Source: Anthostomella pinea
Taxonomy: Eukaryota > Ascomycota > Sordariomycetes > Xylariales > Xylariaceae
Length of the DNA: 64,000 nucleotides
Assembly (NCBI GenBank): GCA_963556695.1
Contig: CAUWAG010000003.1
Span: 7,254,001 to 7,318,000 of the forward strand
Reading direction: 5' to 3'
The position numbers and the translations under genes are program-made. Under the pieces are notes generated by a model that worked only from the letters and a program-made list of their open reading frames with translations, had not been told where the DNA came from and did not search any database. Of the stretch, positions 1 to 12,200 are shown in pieces; positions within the stretch are counted from its first letter, which is position 1, and each line of letters opens with the position of its first letter.

Positions 1-475
1 CCTTGACCGTGATGCTCTTGCCCTTGATCTGGAGGAGCGGGCCCTCCCACTCGGCGTAGCCCCAGGTGGTCTCGCCTTCGAAGATGACCTATGAGGCGTT
101 AGAAACGGCAATCACTTGAGTCTGTCTGCCGGGCATGATGCCACCTGCGCGAGCACCATGGGAGCAGGACAAGGAGACCAGGGAGCTTACGGTAGTGTCG
201 TCTTCCAGATTCGAAAGATCCAGGGTGGTGCCCGACGGCACGGCGATATTGCTGAGCACGATGGTCGCACACGAAGCTTGCGATTTGCTGGCCGAAGCAG
301 CGCCGGCGGAGCCGGAGAAGGTACAGGACGAAGCGCGTTTCGCGGCCACAGCGAACGCCGGGTCCGGGCCTGGCGTCGTTAGTGGGCCGGCCACGGCGAC
401 GGGAGAGGCGGCGGCGAGCGAGGCGGCGAGCGAGGCCGCCAGAGAGAATAGGAGGGTGGAAGCGAAGGAAGGCAT
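1..475 (-). CDS. Endopolygalacturonase (GH28), N-terminal part, cut by the window edge
   Basis: Secreted pectinase that hydrolyses alpha-1,4 bonds of polygalacturonic acid in plant cell walls. Exon 1 is 475..191, the intron 190..89 (GTAAGC...ATAG, 102 nt), and exon 2 starts at 88 and leaves the window; exon 1 ends in phase 0. The start at 475 puts a hydrophobic signal peptide ([20 protein letters not shown]) directly at the N-terminus; an upstream in-frame ATG at 538 would bury it. A propeptide ends at a dibasic KR (about residue 47, Kex2-like site). The mature chain opens with SSCTFSG, then [20 protein letters not shown], and after the intron [18 protein letters not shown], all typical of fungal endo-PGs. 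The catalytic NTD/DD/HG/RIK motifs lie outside the window. Family assignment is firm; endo rather than exo is inferred from the N-terminal motifs. Confidence 0.93.
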
Positions 476-578
476 CGTGGCGGATGGTAGGAAACAACGA
501 ATGAATGAATGGGGTGAAGTCCGAATCGAAGCGTGCACAGCAAGAGAAGACCGCCAAGATGTCGCGGCGACGGCCTCT

Positions 579-585
579 CTTTATA
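579..585 (-). promoter_or_regulatory. TATA box of the polygalacturonase gene
   Basis: TATAAAG reads on the minus strand about 105-110 nt upstream of the ATG at 475. The spacing fits a transcription start some 30 nt downstream and a short 5' leader. Assigned on motif and position only. Confidence 0.45.
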
Positions 586-2383
586 TTGAACCATCCATCA
601 GCCAAGTCAGCAGTGTGCATATGCGACTCGTCATCAAGAAGAGTCAAGACGAGACATCCGAGATTGGAGGAGGGTCCAGGAGCTCTGGGAGTGGTGCCCG
701 GTGGTGGGCCCCCTCACTGTCCCAAAGACTTTTGTGTATGGTTCCGGGCTCCGTGTATGCAAACTACACATAAGAAAGTCCCCCAATAAACATTCGTGCC
801 GAGCAACCATCTCAGCTCATGTGTCTGGATACTCTCTGCCCATCAGACAGACTTCTGTCCTGTACATCGACGAGTGCCAGCGCAGACCCCATGGTCTTCA
901 GAGGCAAAGCAGAGCAGCGCCGCGCCCTATGTTCAAGCCGAGCAAGCGGGTAGTAGATGCTATCAACAGCTGGCAGGTTATTGTTTGCCCATAGACCCGC
1001 CGGCCAAGAGGGCCAAGAGGGCCAAGAACTGCGGCTCCCTGTGGGCGAACAGCTTGTGGGGGTTCCTGCTTCTTTCTCTGGCATTGGCGATGCGATGCGA
1101 TGCGACACTGGCCGCATAAGGCATATGGCATATGGCCTATGGCGGATTCGTGGGATTTGCGATTGCCTGCTTGATGATTGATCGCTTGATTGATTGATGG
1201 AAAGCCAAGGGCCGGGGACCCGAATTCGGGACGAGGCCGGGGCTTGCGGGGGCAGCAATTAATACCGCGGAAAAACCGTTCCGTGTTGGGACTACCTCCC
1301 GCCCCTGGAATCAGGGGCCCCGGTCGGCCTGTACCGGTAGTGGAAGGTTTAGGGTAAATTGGGCGCGTTTCAACGGCGGCTAAGGTGGGCGTAGCCGCCT
1401 GGGTTCAGGTACAGGGGACAGCTCGGGACTTGATACTCTCGCGATATCCGAGGTCAAATGCATGACCAAGGTTCTCTTCCTAGTCTTGCCATGATTTCTA
1501 TCCATGCTCGCACCTCCGTTATTGAATGATATCCAAAGCGCGCCTACCTGGCTGTTGTCGCGATCCATGGCGGTAGGTAAAGGAAGCAGACGGGATCGAG
1601 TACCTACCTCAGTTGATTAACACTGAGGTACCTACGCGTCGATCTACACTTTCAAAGCCCATGAGGCAGTAGGTGAACTCCATCGCAAGATCTAGCAGCC
1701 ACATTGTTTCAACATGGGCACGGAGATGGAGTTCTGGTCGCAGAACTCATGAGGCCTCCCAGACTTGACATTTCATCATAGCGAACTTCCCCTTGTTCAC
1801 TTAAATCCAAGTTATGTAAGTTATGTAGAGACATCCACAATCCCCGAGTTGTAATCCTTCTTGTCAGGCCATGGCAAGCAACAGACTTGACCCTGTTATG
1901 CAAAATGCAGGTAATGTGACCCGGGTCGACCGCAGTGCCTACCCATTGCGTTGCACTGGTCCTGAATAACACGCGCTATAGGTGATGTGCTGAAGGGCCA
2001 TGTCCTCATATCGAACAAAGGAGTCTCGGGTCGCTGACCGACAGATAAGGGGTGGCCCTACACCAGAGAGGTTGAGATAAGGAGGCGGTCAGCGGCTGAT
2101 CTGGAATATCTGGTGGCTTCTCACTCTATTTGTCGGCCAGTCTGGGGAAATACTTGAAACACCAAGGCATGGTGACCGTTGGTCTTAACCGGGAAAGTGT
2201 CCGTGAGACCTTCTGCCTGCCATGTGGTCGTTGCTCCCATGTCTCAGCCCATCGGAGAATAGCCGCCAACAATGAACTGCAAGAATGTGGCCAATCGAGT
2301 AGTGCCCTCATACATAGCAGCAAACGCAGAAGCTCTTCCGACGGTCAGCCCGAGCCGCGACCTCACTCGCTGGCTGCTGCACC
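586..2383. other. Intergenic region upstream of the polygalacturonase
   Basis: No convincing gene. It holds short direct repeats (three copies of a 9-bp GCCAAGAGG unit near 1002-1027; GCGAT repeats near 1088-1104) and a GC-rich block at 1200-1350. Open frames here lack codon bias, signal sequences or family motifs. Confidence 0.5.
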
Positions 2384-2582
2384 ATGAGAGACTTGCAGGC
2401 TTGTGTCAAAGAGGACATAGGCCACGCGTGCAGGAATCTGCTTCGAAAGATGCGGCTTGCGCAAATGGCGGTGGCAGACGTTGGAGCGGTAAGTTCATAC
2501 TCAGAAGCCTTGAGATGGTCGAGGCTAACCTATTTTCAGGGGCTGAGTATACACGCGTCTTGCTCTGTATAAGGCTGGGAGC

Positions 2583-3803
2583 ATGTCCGCATCGAAGAGC
2601 ACATCTGCACTGCACATCTCTGCACCTACCAGCTCTGCAGTTCTCAGACAATCTCAACATCTCATTCCTAACTTGATAAGCATGTGTCTCTTTCCTACCA
2701 CCCCTAAGCGGAAGAAAGCAGTCAAAAAGTGCGGCCACGTCAAGGCGACGTCTGAGCAAGACTTTCTAAACGTCGCAAATAAAGCTGCCGACGAGGCCAT
2801 CAAGAGAGTGTTGCCAACAACACCTACCTTTGCAGCAGCGAACCCAGTGAGAATGGTGAGCCGAGATCACCTCGGTTACCCAGTGGATTTCTGGCCGCCA
2901 GAGGAGAGCCTCCCGGCCAACATTACCCGAGGCCAGTGGAAGGAGCACACAGAGACGTCGAAGAAGACACTGGCAGCGGCTCAGGAAAGCGACAAGAAGA
3001 CCGGCGACGCCAGAGAGGCCATCAGCGCCGAGGTGAAGGAGGCGCAGGAGGCGATCAAGGACGCCGACACCAGCATCAAAGTCGCACACACCAGCGTCAA
3101 GGACACACAAACCGCTGTCAAAGACACCCACGCCACCGTCAAGGAGGTCCACGACGCCATCAAGGACACACAGAAGGCGATCAAGGTCACACAGGACGCC
3201 ATCAAAGGCAACCACGGCGAGCACCTGAGCAAGCAGGGCGAGTGCGCGGCGTCGGTCGACCAGGTGCGCAAGCTGCTAGAGGACGATGCGCGCAGGCGCG
3301 ACGAGGCGGCGCAGAAGCAGCAGACGATACAGGAGGTGCTGAACTACGTGCAGTACCTGCGGCAGGCGGACCGCGCCGCCGCCGCCGAGCCAAGGAGCCG
3401 GTCGTCACGCAGCAGCAGCCGCACGGCTTCGATGCGCAGCAGTGAGTCACGGCGCGCCGAGGAGGAGGAGCGCCGCCTCAAGCAGCAGCGCGAGCTCACC
3501 GAAAACCTGCGCCGCCTCGAGCAGCTCAACCGGGAGCTCAACTGGGATCGCGAGAGGGAGCGTTATCAGCAAGCCTTCGGCGCTCCTCCTCCTCCCCCCG
3601 TCTACGCGTCGCCGCAGTGGTCGTCCAGTCAGGAGTTTGTCGCGGGAGGCGGTGGCGGCTTCTACCACCCCGATCACGACCCGCGCGGGGAAAGAGGCAG
3701 ACACAACCCCCTGTCGCGACGACCTTTCGTTCCCAACAACAACCTGGGGAGGATGCCGCCTGGTGCTGCTTTCGGGTGGGAGCCGACTCGGGGACACATA
3801 TAG
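2583..3803 (+). CDS. Coiled-coil protein with heptad repeats, Ser/Arg-rich hinge and Pro/Gly-rich tail
   Basis: Function unknown. The frame is open for 406 codons from 2583; the downstream ATG at 2682 (MCLFPTTPKRKK) is an equally good start, gives 373 residues and resembles the MC[LIF]F openings of many fungal proteins. Residues about 155-213 are a run of exact seven-residue repeats (IKDADTS, IKVAHTS, VKDTQTA, VKDTHAT, VKEVHDA, IKDTQKA, IKVTQDA), which predicts a parallel coiled coil. A Ser/Arg-rich stretch follows (RSRSSRSSSRTASMRSSESR), then a charged helix (RRAEEEERRLKQQRELTENL onward) and a tail with poly-Pro, GGGGG and many Arg residues. No signal peptide or membrane segment. Possibly a cytoskeletal or scaffold protein (inference). 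A possible short upstream exon (2384..2488, GTAAGT donor) leads to a stop and was not joined. Confidence 0.7.
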   Translation: MSASKSTSALHISAPTSSAVLRQSQHLIPNLISMCLFPTTPKRKKAVKKCGHVKATSEQDFLNVANKAADEAIKRVLPTTPTFAAANPVRMVSRDHLGYPVDFWPPEESLPANITRGQWKEHTETSKKTLAAAQESDKKTGDAREAISAEVKEAQEAIKDADTSIKVAHTSVKDTQTAVKDTHATVKEVHDAIKDTQKAIKVTQDAIKGNHGEHLSKQGECAASVDQVRKLLEDDARRRDEAAQKQQTIQEVLNYVQYLRQADRAAAAEPRSRSSRSSSRTASMRSSESRRAEEEERRLKQQRELTENLRRLEQLNRELNWDRERERYQQAFGAPPPPPVYASPQWSSSQEFVAGGGGGFYHPDHDPRGERGRHNPLSRRPFVPNNNLGRMPPGAAFGWEPTRGHI

Positions 3804-5638
3804 ATGGCACGCTAGGGGATCTTGCCATCCCATCTATCTCTTGCATCGTCTGAGACTTCGTGTACGACTTCGTGTACGAGAGCATGCAAGGGCTGGGGCG
3901 ACACGGCGATGGAGCCGGGAACCGGGCGCGGTAGCACGCATGGCGATGCTTGGTGGCGCACCGGGAAGCAAGGGACGGACGGGTGTTTAAGATATCTCGT
4001 GTGTATGAGTCAAGCTGAAGCAAACACATGCGGGTGGCGGCGGCATGTTCAGGAGTTTGTGTAGACGTCTTTCTCCTCTTTCTCATCTCCGGGAATGGCG
4101 AATGGAGTGGGGCATGATATTTCGGCGATGTGTGCAACGGGGGTGCTCTCATATGTGGTTTGATTGGGCGGGGTTCTTACATAAGGTACCGTACAATGTT
4201 TGTACGACGGGAATAGTGTGATAGATCTCATTAACACGTTGCCTCTCGTGGCTTCCTGGACGGCTGCATGCGAGGAGGGGACAGCATGGCAGGTGGAGCG
4301 AATATTAGTCGTACTAAACCTCTTCTTCGGCGCAAGACATGCATGTGTTGGTGTTGTACAGGGCAAACATGTCGATCAGTGCTAATAATTGACGACTGCA
4401 CACTCCCAGAGCCTCGTGGTCGTTAAGAACACCTTGTCATTGGATTATTCGCAACGGCGAAATGGTGATGCGTAGCTCCGTACCGATGCTCAGAATAGTT
4501 CCATGCTGATGACGGCCCGAGGGCACGGTCATGGCGATCGACGTCACTGAACTGAAAATAGTACAGCCCGGGTCAAGATGCGGGGCTTTGAGTGGCTGAA
4601 ATAGGAACAGGAAGTGATCGACGGTTCAAGACAGTTTTGATTGGGCGGCGCAAAGCCCCTCAGTCGCGAAAAGCCACGTAAAGCCACGAAAAGCCACGGT
4701 TGGCCATCAGGGGCACTCAGGGACCCTCCCTGACTCTCGGTCGCGACCGGCGATCCTAATGGGGTAATGACCGTGCTGTTCCTGCAGGAACCACCAGGAA
4801 CCACCCGCTTGTCAACAGGCTGACATCAATTTTGGCCTTGCCATCGTCTCTGCCTGTTCGTCTTCCGCCTTGTCGACATCTGGCCTCTGTCCAGCGACCA
4901 GTGTCCAGTGACCTCATTGAAGCCAACGATGGCAAGCGGTTTATCTTCCAATTTTTTTTTTGTTGCCTGAGAACGGGATACGAGGTACAATGTACACACA
5001 TCGCTTCAAGTTGCCCATGGACGGCAACTGGCTGCCTGTGTAATAATAAACTGCGCCAGACACTATTTTGATAGATGGCAAGATGGTTGCGCGGCCGGTC
5101 TCAACACACCCTGGTCGGCGACCCGGCAGAAAGGCGTCGATCCAATTAAAGTCCACTGGGTCAAATGGCTCGGTGCCCTGTTCTGGACGCAGCCCACCCT
5201 AATCTACGCAATCTCTGTTGATTGCGAGGGTGCAAGGGGGACACTGGGGCAACAGGAGGGCAAGAACTTCATGAGAGGAGGAAAAAGGGCTGTGCCGCCA
5301 ACGTCTTGTTCCTCCGACCCTCACTGACAAGTCTCTCTCATCCCACACGCTCCTTTCGCCTCCGCGACAGCCAACATCTTTGCATTCTGCAACCCATATT
5401 CGTTTATTTATACATTCGCTCGCTGTTCCAGTCACTCTTAGAAGATATTTAAAGAAATCCCATCTCCGATCCCATACGCAGCCCTACCGATCTATTGGAT
5501 ATACAACAATACAACCTCAGCCGCCACCTTCGAGAAGCCGCCTCGTTCGAAACAACACCCTAGTTTGTTTCTCGCCTGGATATCGAAAGAATTTCAACAG
5601 TCTTGAATCAGTCGTAGCAACCAGTTGCCATATACAAT
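3804..5638. other. Intergenic region before the GPI-anchored protein gene
   Basis: No gene supported. The last 300 bases are pyrimidine-rich on the plus strand (5300-5380) with AT-rich boxes (TTTATTTATAC near 5402, TATTTAAA near 5444), which fits promoter and 5' leader of the gene starting at 5639. A T10-type homopolymer run lies near 4950. Confidence 0.4.
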
Positions 5639-6226
5639 ATGCACGCCTCATACCTCATCGTCCTGGCCGCCAGCGCCATGTCCGCTGTTGCGCAAAACAC
5701 CATCACCAGCACGAGCTACATGACAGCGACAATAACTATCACGAAATGTCAGGAGACTAACACCGCGTGCCCGCTGTACACGCCCAGCAGCTCTGCGCTA
5801 GTCTATCCCACTTCTTCGTCGGTGACCTCGTCAGTGTCCTCGTCAGTGTCCTCTTCGCTGTGCTCGTCGTCGTCGTCGTCTTCGTCGTCGACTTGGTCTT
5901 CATCGGCGCCGTTGAAACCCTCATACCCGTTGACATCCTCATACCCTGTCAGCACCACGTCTACCTTTCACCCCATCTCCAACACGACCACGTTACAAAC
6001 CGCTGGCCCGACCTCCTACCCCAACTCGACCACCTCTGTTGCTCCCACTACGTACCCGACGCCGACGACTCCTATGGTCCCCACGACGTCCGCTGCTGGA
6101 TCATCTGCTACGGCCTCAGGGCCCTCGTCCAGCGCCGTGCCGACCACCGCCGGTGCCGGTCTAGTCGCCGTCCAGTCCGGTCTCCTGTTGGCCGTCGTGG
6201 GTATGGGTGCCGCACTGCTGCTCTAA
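5639..6226 (+). CDS. GPI-anchored Ser/Thr-rich cell-surface protein
   Basis: Predicted small wall or plasma-membrane mucin, 195 residues, no intron. An N-terminal signal peptide (MHASYLIVLAASAMSAVAQ) is followed by TSTSYMTATITITKC, a motif common at the start of fungal GPI proteins. Residues about 40-165 are nearly all Ser, Thr and Pro, including runs of 5-9 Ser encoded by TCG/TCA repeats, which are targets for O-mannosylation. The C-terminus (GLVAVQSGLLLAVVGMGAALLL) is hydrophobic and follows a small-residue stretch (TTAGAG), the pattern of a GPI-attachment signal. Two Cys flank the first Thr-rich block. The exact function cannot be read from the sequence; roles in wall structure or adhesion are inferred. 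The codon-repeat tracts probably vary in length between strains. Confidence 0.85.
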   Translation: MHASYLIVLAASAMSAVAQNTITSTSYMTATITITKCQETNTACPLYTPSSSALVYPTSSSVTSSVSSSVSSSLCSSSSSSSSSTWSSSAPLKPSYPLTSSYPVSTTSTFHPISNTTTLQTAGPTSYPNSTTSVAPTTYPTPTTPMVPTTSAAGSSATASGPSSSAVPTTAGAGLVAVQSGLLLAVVGMGAALLL

Positions 6227-9200
6227 GCCGTTCGCTATCCGACAAAGCCAATTGGACTTTGGGAGCTGAGGAAAGCAAACGGTCTAAGATCCGCCGCGCA
6301 GCTTCTAACCGCCAATCTACTCATCAACGGGACGCCCTGCCCCCGGTCTGCGTGGAGTCTGGAAACATGATACCCCCTTTGCACGTCAACGACGCATTGC
6401 ACGACCTTTAGAGCCGCTTGGCTCATGACCTTCGCTTCTCACCACATTATTAATTCTCCGGGGAAAGGGTGCTTGGTGCGTTCGGATAGCGATATCGGGG
6501 TTAGGGCGTGGTCATGGATCAATCAGACCAGACCAGGCTCATATCGCTATTAGTGAAAGTCAGACATGGCGTTCTTTCCTTTTTGTCCACATTGGAGCGA
6601 CGGCTTTGATCCGGTACCTGGAGTATTTGGAGGAGTTCGTCGGTTCTTGTTTGCATACTTCGGCTAGATGCTGGGTCGTCCGATTTTGGATTGGCGTGGG
6701 GAAATCAATGACATATGTTTCAATGACACTTGCTCTGCCTAGCACGTGTGTGTGACTTCGAACTTGAATGTTGCGCGTGTGAGATGTTTGTTGTAAAAGG
6801 GTATAACTCTTAGGACCTTGCGATATGCATGAGATGAGGTGAAGGGAGCTCACCTGACCTGAGCGGTCCTGAACTGTCTCCTTGAGTCCCTATGCGCTCT
6901 GTAAGTGGCTTCACTCCCTAATCATCTCACCCAGTAACAGACCCTCCCTCATCCTCACGTGTCAAGACCGCACATTGCTATGAGGGGAAGGGGATTCTCG
7001 AATCTCAGCCGCCTGTGGTTCACACGCGCGCTGCGCTACCCTTGCTCCGTCGACGCAAGAGCTCGAAAGTTCTCATGTGACGTTTCTAAACTCATACGCT
7101 ACTGCTACGACTCATGAGTGGTGTCAGATTTCGAAATGGTCTGTATTGGAGGAAGAAGAAGAAGGGTAGCTGAAGGGGGCACCTCCCTAGTTAAATAAGC
7201 AGGAGAGCGACTTCTGATAGCTATCAGGTGATCCCACAGCATGACGAGTATACTGCTTATAATACACCACTGATCACGTTAAGCACGTGTTCTGACAAGT
7301 AGTCGCTCGTAACGGTAGGCATCACACGTGGGTATCAAGTAGTTAATGCGGCGCGGTCTTCCGGCACGTGGCCTTATCAATATCTCATCCAGCTCGTACA
7401 ATGCTTAGATACATACGTAGCTAAGCTAATAGAAAATGTGCTTTGGTGTTTAATGCCCGGTGCCACCCACGTACTTTGCTCATCGCCTTGTCAAGCGGCG
7501 TCGTAGAGGAGTCGGACGTGCGTTGAAGCGGTGGGCTATCAATTGTCTGCTCTGCTTTTCGAGGCCTAGTTGGTGCTGTAGGTCTGCATGTACACGTCAA
7601 GTGCGGTTATTCTAGTTGATCATGCATCTTTGGACGGGGTGTCCTCTTCGATTGATGGCAGGGAGAACAGGACATTGATATCGGAGGCTTTCCGGAAACG
7701 GTGCAATATCGGCTTTCCCTTGGAGGAGTCGACGTGATACTCGATGTTAGTACATGCATTCGTGTCATCCTTGGCTACCTACCCCTTTGGCGTAACGATC
7801 CACAAGATTATTATCATTGTGTATGTGTGTATGTGTGTATGTGTGTGTTGACTCAGGGCGAGGGCTGAGCAGCCTGCTGGGCTTCAACAATCCGCCGATA
7901 TGGCATACGACATCCTCAGTTCCACAGGTGCTTTGAGGTAATAGAGCCAGATTGCCAATTGGCTATGCCGTAATAAGATGAATGGCCATTATGGCTTCGG
8001 TGAATCGCAAGGTCCTGGTACCACCGGCATCCCAATACCACCGTCTCGTAGCGCGACGGCCGCGCTTGCTGGGGTTTTCCAAATCAAGACCACTGACAAG
8101 AGATATAGCTTGGGTTACGTTTCGAGATGGGATAGAGCAGTGTTGGTGCTCCTTTTGAGCTGCTGAGGTTACTGCTGCGATGGATAGAAGTCGTACCTAG
8201 TCGAATCTAGTGTGTTTTCACTCCTGAGCTGTGACTTGCAGGGGGGCAGGAAATGAGAAAGGTCGCCATTACTTGCGAAAATCTCATCGATCCTCTGCAG
8301 AGCAGGTATTTCGATAAGTCGTTCCTTGAGTGTTTCTCATTAAATGTCCCTTTCCTGAAAGTAGTTGTCGAGATGGATATGTGGGGAGTGGTATTAAGGT
8401 TGGAGAGCTTGTATGCTGAGGTTGGAGGTTGGTCTGATCGTAGGAACAGCGAAGATTCGTCTGATTGAAGCCATTATCAAATAGTAGAAAGACTCGATCC
8501 GCCATTGATGAAGGCTGTGCTTGAACTGTCGTGCCTGGAGCGCCTGGAGACACCAGCAAGTTCGTTGCTAAATTGCCTGTCAGAGGTTGAAGGAAGCTTC
8601 AACAACCGACGTGACAGTGACTTCGGACGAAAGGATATGGTTCCCGCAAAAGCTAATTTGAAAGCATCTTCGGTTCACGTAATTATTGATACAGCAGCTT
8701 TCTATCTGCTTAGGTTGGGCTCGCGTGACATTACGCCGCGAGTCATGGTGTCCTCAGCCATGCAGGTGCGCCCCCATGCCTCATCGGCAGTCAATCTCGT
8801 ACAACGTGAAGCACTGCCGATATGCGCGGCAGGCAGTAAACAATCACACCGGTGAGTCCATACTCGCATTGAGAGCCTCAATTCCCGCCCAAACAGAAGG
8901 CGGGAGGAGCTGGCGGCGAGGCCATCCCACGTGGGATGGGGCCTCCCCGATTGGCCACGTCGAGCCCCTTTCGACCGGTGTGTGTCTGCCAAGCTTCGAG
9001 AAGAAGACGTTGCAGCGCCAACCGCGTCACTCGAGAATTCGGGAAGACGTCACCTCATGGTGTTTGCGCTTGATGCGGATGTGTTCGTCGCTATTTCAGG
9101 GGTTCTTGCGACGGATGGCCATTCCGGACTCAATCGCTGGGGATCCTGGCATCTTAAAAGCTCGTTCAATGACTTCCCGGTGCCGGAAGCACTTCCGGCT

Positions 9201-12200
9201 GCTTGAGATCCCCGCTACCCGTCGCCGTTGCGACCTTGAGAGGCCTGGACCCCTGAACGCACGAGGTTGGCAAATGGCATCAAGCGAAGCGAGCATGGCT
9301 AACAAGGGACAAAGTAAATGAGAGTTGAGATTTGTCTCGGCTAACTAAATGAATGACGCCGCCCCGGATTTTGATACATCTGTAAACCTTCCTAGACTCG
9401 GAGATGTCCCCTTTCCAATCTGCCATGTTCAACCACGAAGCCTTCGCCCACCGCAAAGGTACCGGGTTAGTCGTACCACTACCCAACGCTGGATATAGCC
9501 AGTGTACCTTTCTAGTGTCCCTGACCGTCCCTTATCCTTCTATACGTTGCAGTGGGCCGTGCAGTGGTCGCAATGGGTGGCCTTGCCGGGTACGTAATTT
9601 CCATTGCAACCGCAGACACCTCGGTGCGGGCATGGCTGTTCGGCCAGGACAGTGAAGGGGACCACCATGCCTTGGAGGCCGTTCCCACATACTGAGAGCC
9701 GGGAATGGTTGCAAATCTGGTGGATGGTAGAATGTGATGGTTTGGTGTTGAACTCCATCCACTCATTAAGAATGCCATGGCTAGGTGGTAACAGCGTGGC
9801 GTCCATTATAGCAAGTAGACCACAGAGGCACCAAAGAGGCTCGAGAAGGTGTTGGTGAGGGGTAGCGGCTTCGGTCGTGTTGCTTCGCAGCTGTGTATTT
9901 GACCTTCCCGTACGCACAATGTCTTCTGGGCTTAGATGTGAATCTGCTATCCGGGGTCAGCAAGGCATATCACATATCGGATCATTGGGGCCTAGTTACC
10001 TTGTGCGTTACGTGATAACCGGTGGCAGAGGCAGTGAGGGTAGATTTTGATGAGAAGTTAGGGCCCTCCCAAGTTGAAGGGTTTCTAAGTCCTTGATATA
10101 CGCAGTGCGAGCCATGACGGAGCAATGATCCCGCATGTCCCTTTGTTCCAGTGTTAGATGACGTGTCAGATCACTGACACCAGGGCTGCTTGAACTGGAA
10201 GTGGTGTATTACTGGAACGGTAGTATTCTGTCATCCACCATGCAAGCCGAGGTGCAAGTGTCGATGTCAGGGTTGATGATCCTTGTGTCGTTCGTCTGAG
10301 CGTTCGCGTCGTCTCTTCTCATCACAGTCCTAGCCGGAGAGCAAATCCATGCTCTGAGCTTGCATCGGAACCAAGAGCCGGATCATCCTGGACATCGAGC
10401 AGGGTCTAGATTGGATAGGTGGACGTCTGAAAAGTGACGAGACGTTCTGTGAGAACTTGCATGTAAGCTGAGTATAGGCACTGTGGTAAGGTTTGAGTCC
10501 CGCCAACCCGGAACACATAAATGACAGGCCATAGTGGCGGAATATAGTGCCCTTTTTGGAAAATCGACTGATCACATATGCTTGAAATACCGGGGTTTTG
10601 TCCCCAGCAACTTGGAGCTATGCAGCCTTGTGCACCCAATACGGTCGTGTTGGCAGTTCGTACCAGAGAATGCCCGTATGCGGTAACCCCCACGACCGCC
10701 CACCCAATAGCCTGGTACTACCACATATGTCGTATTGGGATCTCTAATGTTAGCGAGTAGTATCTTCTACAGTACTGACTCTGTCGGTCCTGGATTGCGT
10801 CCCAGCGTCCCAGCCGCTCGGGCGATATGTGATGACAGGACATCCCAAGCAGGGACGGAAATACTTCCTCATGAGTCGCTGAACGCATGCAGAAGATCTA
10901 TTAGGTTACTCCTCGCAGTATGCAGCCCTCAGAATAAGGGCACCTCACTCGAAGCGACTATCCATGCCGAGCATGCAGGTCAGATGAATGGAACTTGCCA
11001 AGGGACATAGTGTGCTTCCATCTCACACCCTATCCCCCTGCACGTCACTGCTCGGGCCGGAGATGGCAACGGATCCGACGACGGGGTTCGTGGTCCTCAG
11101 ATCCCCAGGCATCTATTAGCGATATATCCAAACCCGGCAGGCGAATCGACTGTACGCACGCCGTGGTGTAGCAGCAGTCTTTGGAGAAGGTCTAGGATTG
11201 GACCTCGTGACTGATGCGAACCCAGCTGTGCACCAGATGGCTGTTGGAGGTATGCCCGATTATGCACACCTCGCCCTGTATTCTCCACTCCACTTTACCC
11301 GAAGCCTAGGCTTCGTGGGGATACCATTGTGTTGACGCAAAGCATCCACTCTATGAAATCTAGGCCCTTCGACAAGCTCACTTTCTTATTCACCATCTCT
11401 GGGGGGGACGGACTTGGTACTGTAGATGCTCTTGAGAATTCTTGATGGTGTGAAGTGGCCTTCTCCATCCTTCCTCGTCTGCATTCTCGGCGACTGTCAG
11501 GAAGCATGGAGGGAACAAAGAACGCACCCATGTACATATACATCGCTCCCACACCTGGTGAGTGCTGCAGCTTCCTGCACATCAACATCTCATCATTCTC
11601 CCCTTATGGTTGGCCTTCAGACAGTGACCTCCGCGAGAGCATGTGGGATGTGCTAGATCAGGCAATATTGCCCGTCACACCCTTACCCGCCCAGATTCAT
11701 GGATTAAGTCGCATTTGTGACCTATATCGTCGTATTATAGGCATCCAAGACGTGAGCGGGAGGCCGGGACGCGTCTAGAAGCTCATTCAGCCTGATTTAC
11801 ATGCTGCTCGTGCTGATGGCTCGAGTCTCACTGCATGAGACAGGCCGACTGTGGCCCTCGTAAAAGCAGCGGGCGTAATTCTAGACCCCCAAGGACGAAT
11901 GCTCAACGATAGCCCACAGGAGGGTCGGGAGCTGTCATGACGAATGAAGGCACGGAACCGGACTGGCCTCCGCAGGTAGACACGAGACGTAGGCCTAACA
12001 AGACGCCTATCGGTGCTTTAGCCGACCATTTGCTCGAACGGCAACGGGAACCCCATAGCCTCTAACAGCGATAAAGAAGACGCGATTCTCTCGCGCGCGG
12101 CGCAGATGCCCTATGGGTACGGGACCCAAATTTCTAAACCCCCCTAATCCTAGGAAAAGGGGAGCTAGTCTCCATACCGCATCTAGACCGCTGAAGGAGC

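Noticed and set aside
2384..2572. Short frame with GTAAGT...TTTTCAG as an upstream exon of the coiled-coil gene
   Set aside because: The intron is 51 nt, in phase, and the downstream piece stops at 2572, so it does not connect to the main frame.
2766..3271. Antisense frames with Val/Leu/Asp repeats opposite the heptad-repeat gene
   Set aside because: They mirror the 21-bp repeats of the sense strand; the sense frame is longer and has sensible composition.
7280..7375. Cluster of CACGTG boxes as a regulatory hub
   Set aside because: Three to four hexamers in 100 bases of non-coding DNA with no gene nearby is weak evidence.
8686..9321. 211-codon plus-strand frame in the gene-poor region
   Set aside because: Arg/Ser-rich with no domain, signal or repeat, and the overlapping frames are equally long; treated as chance.
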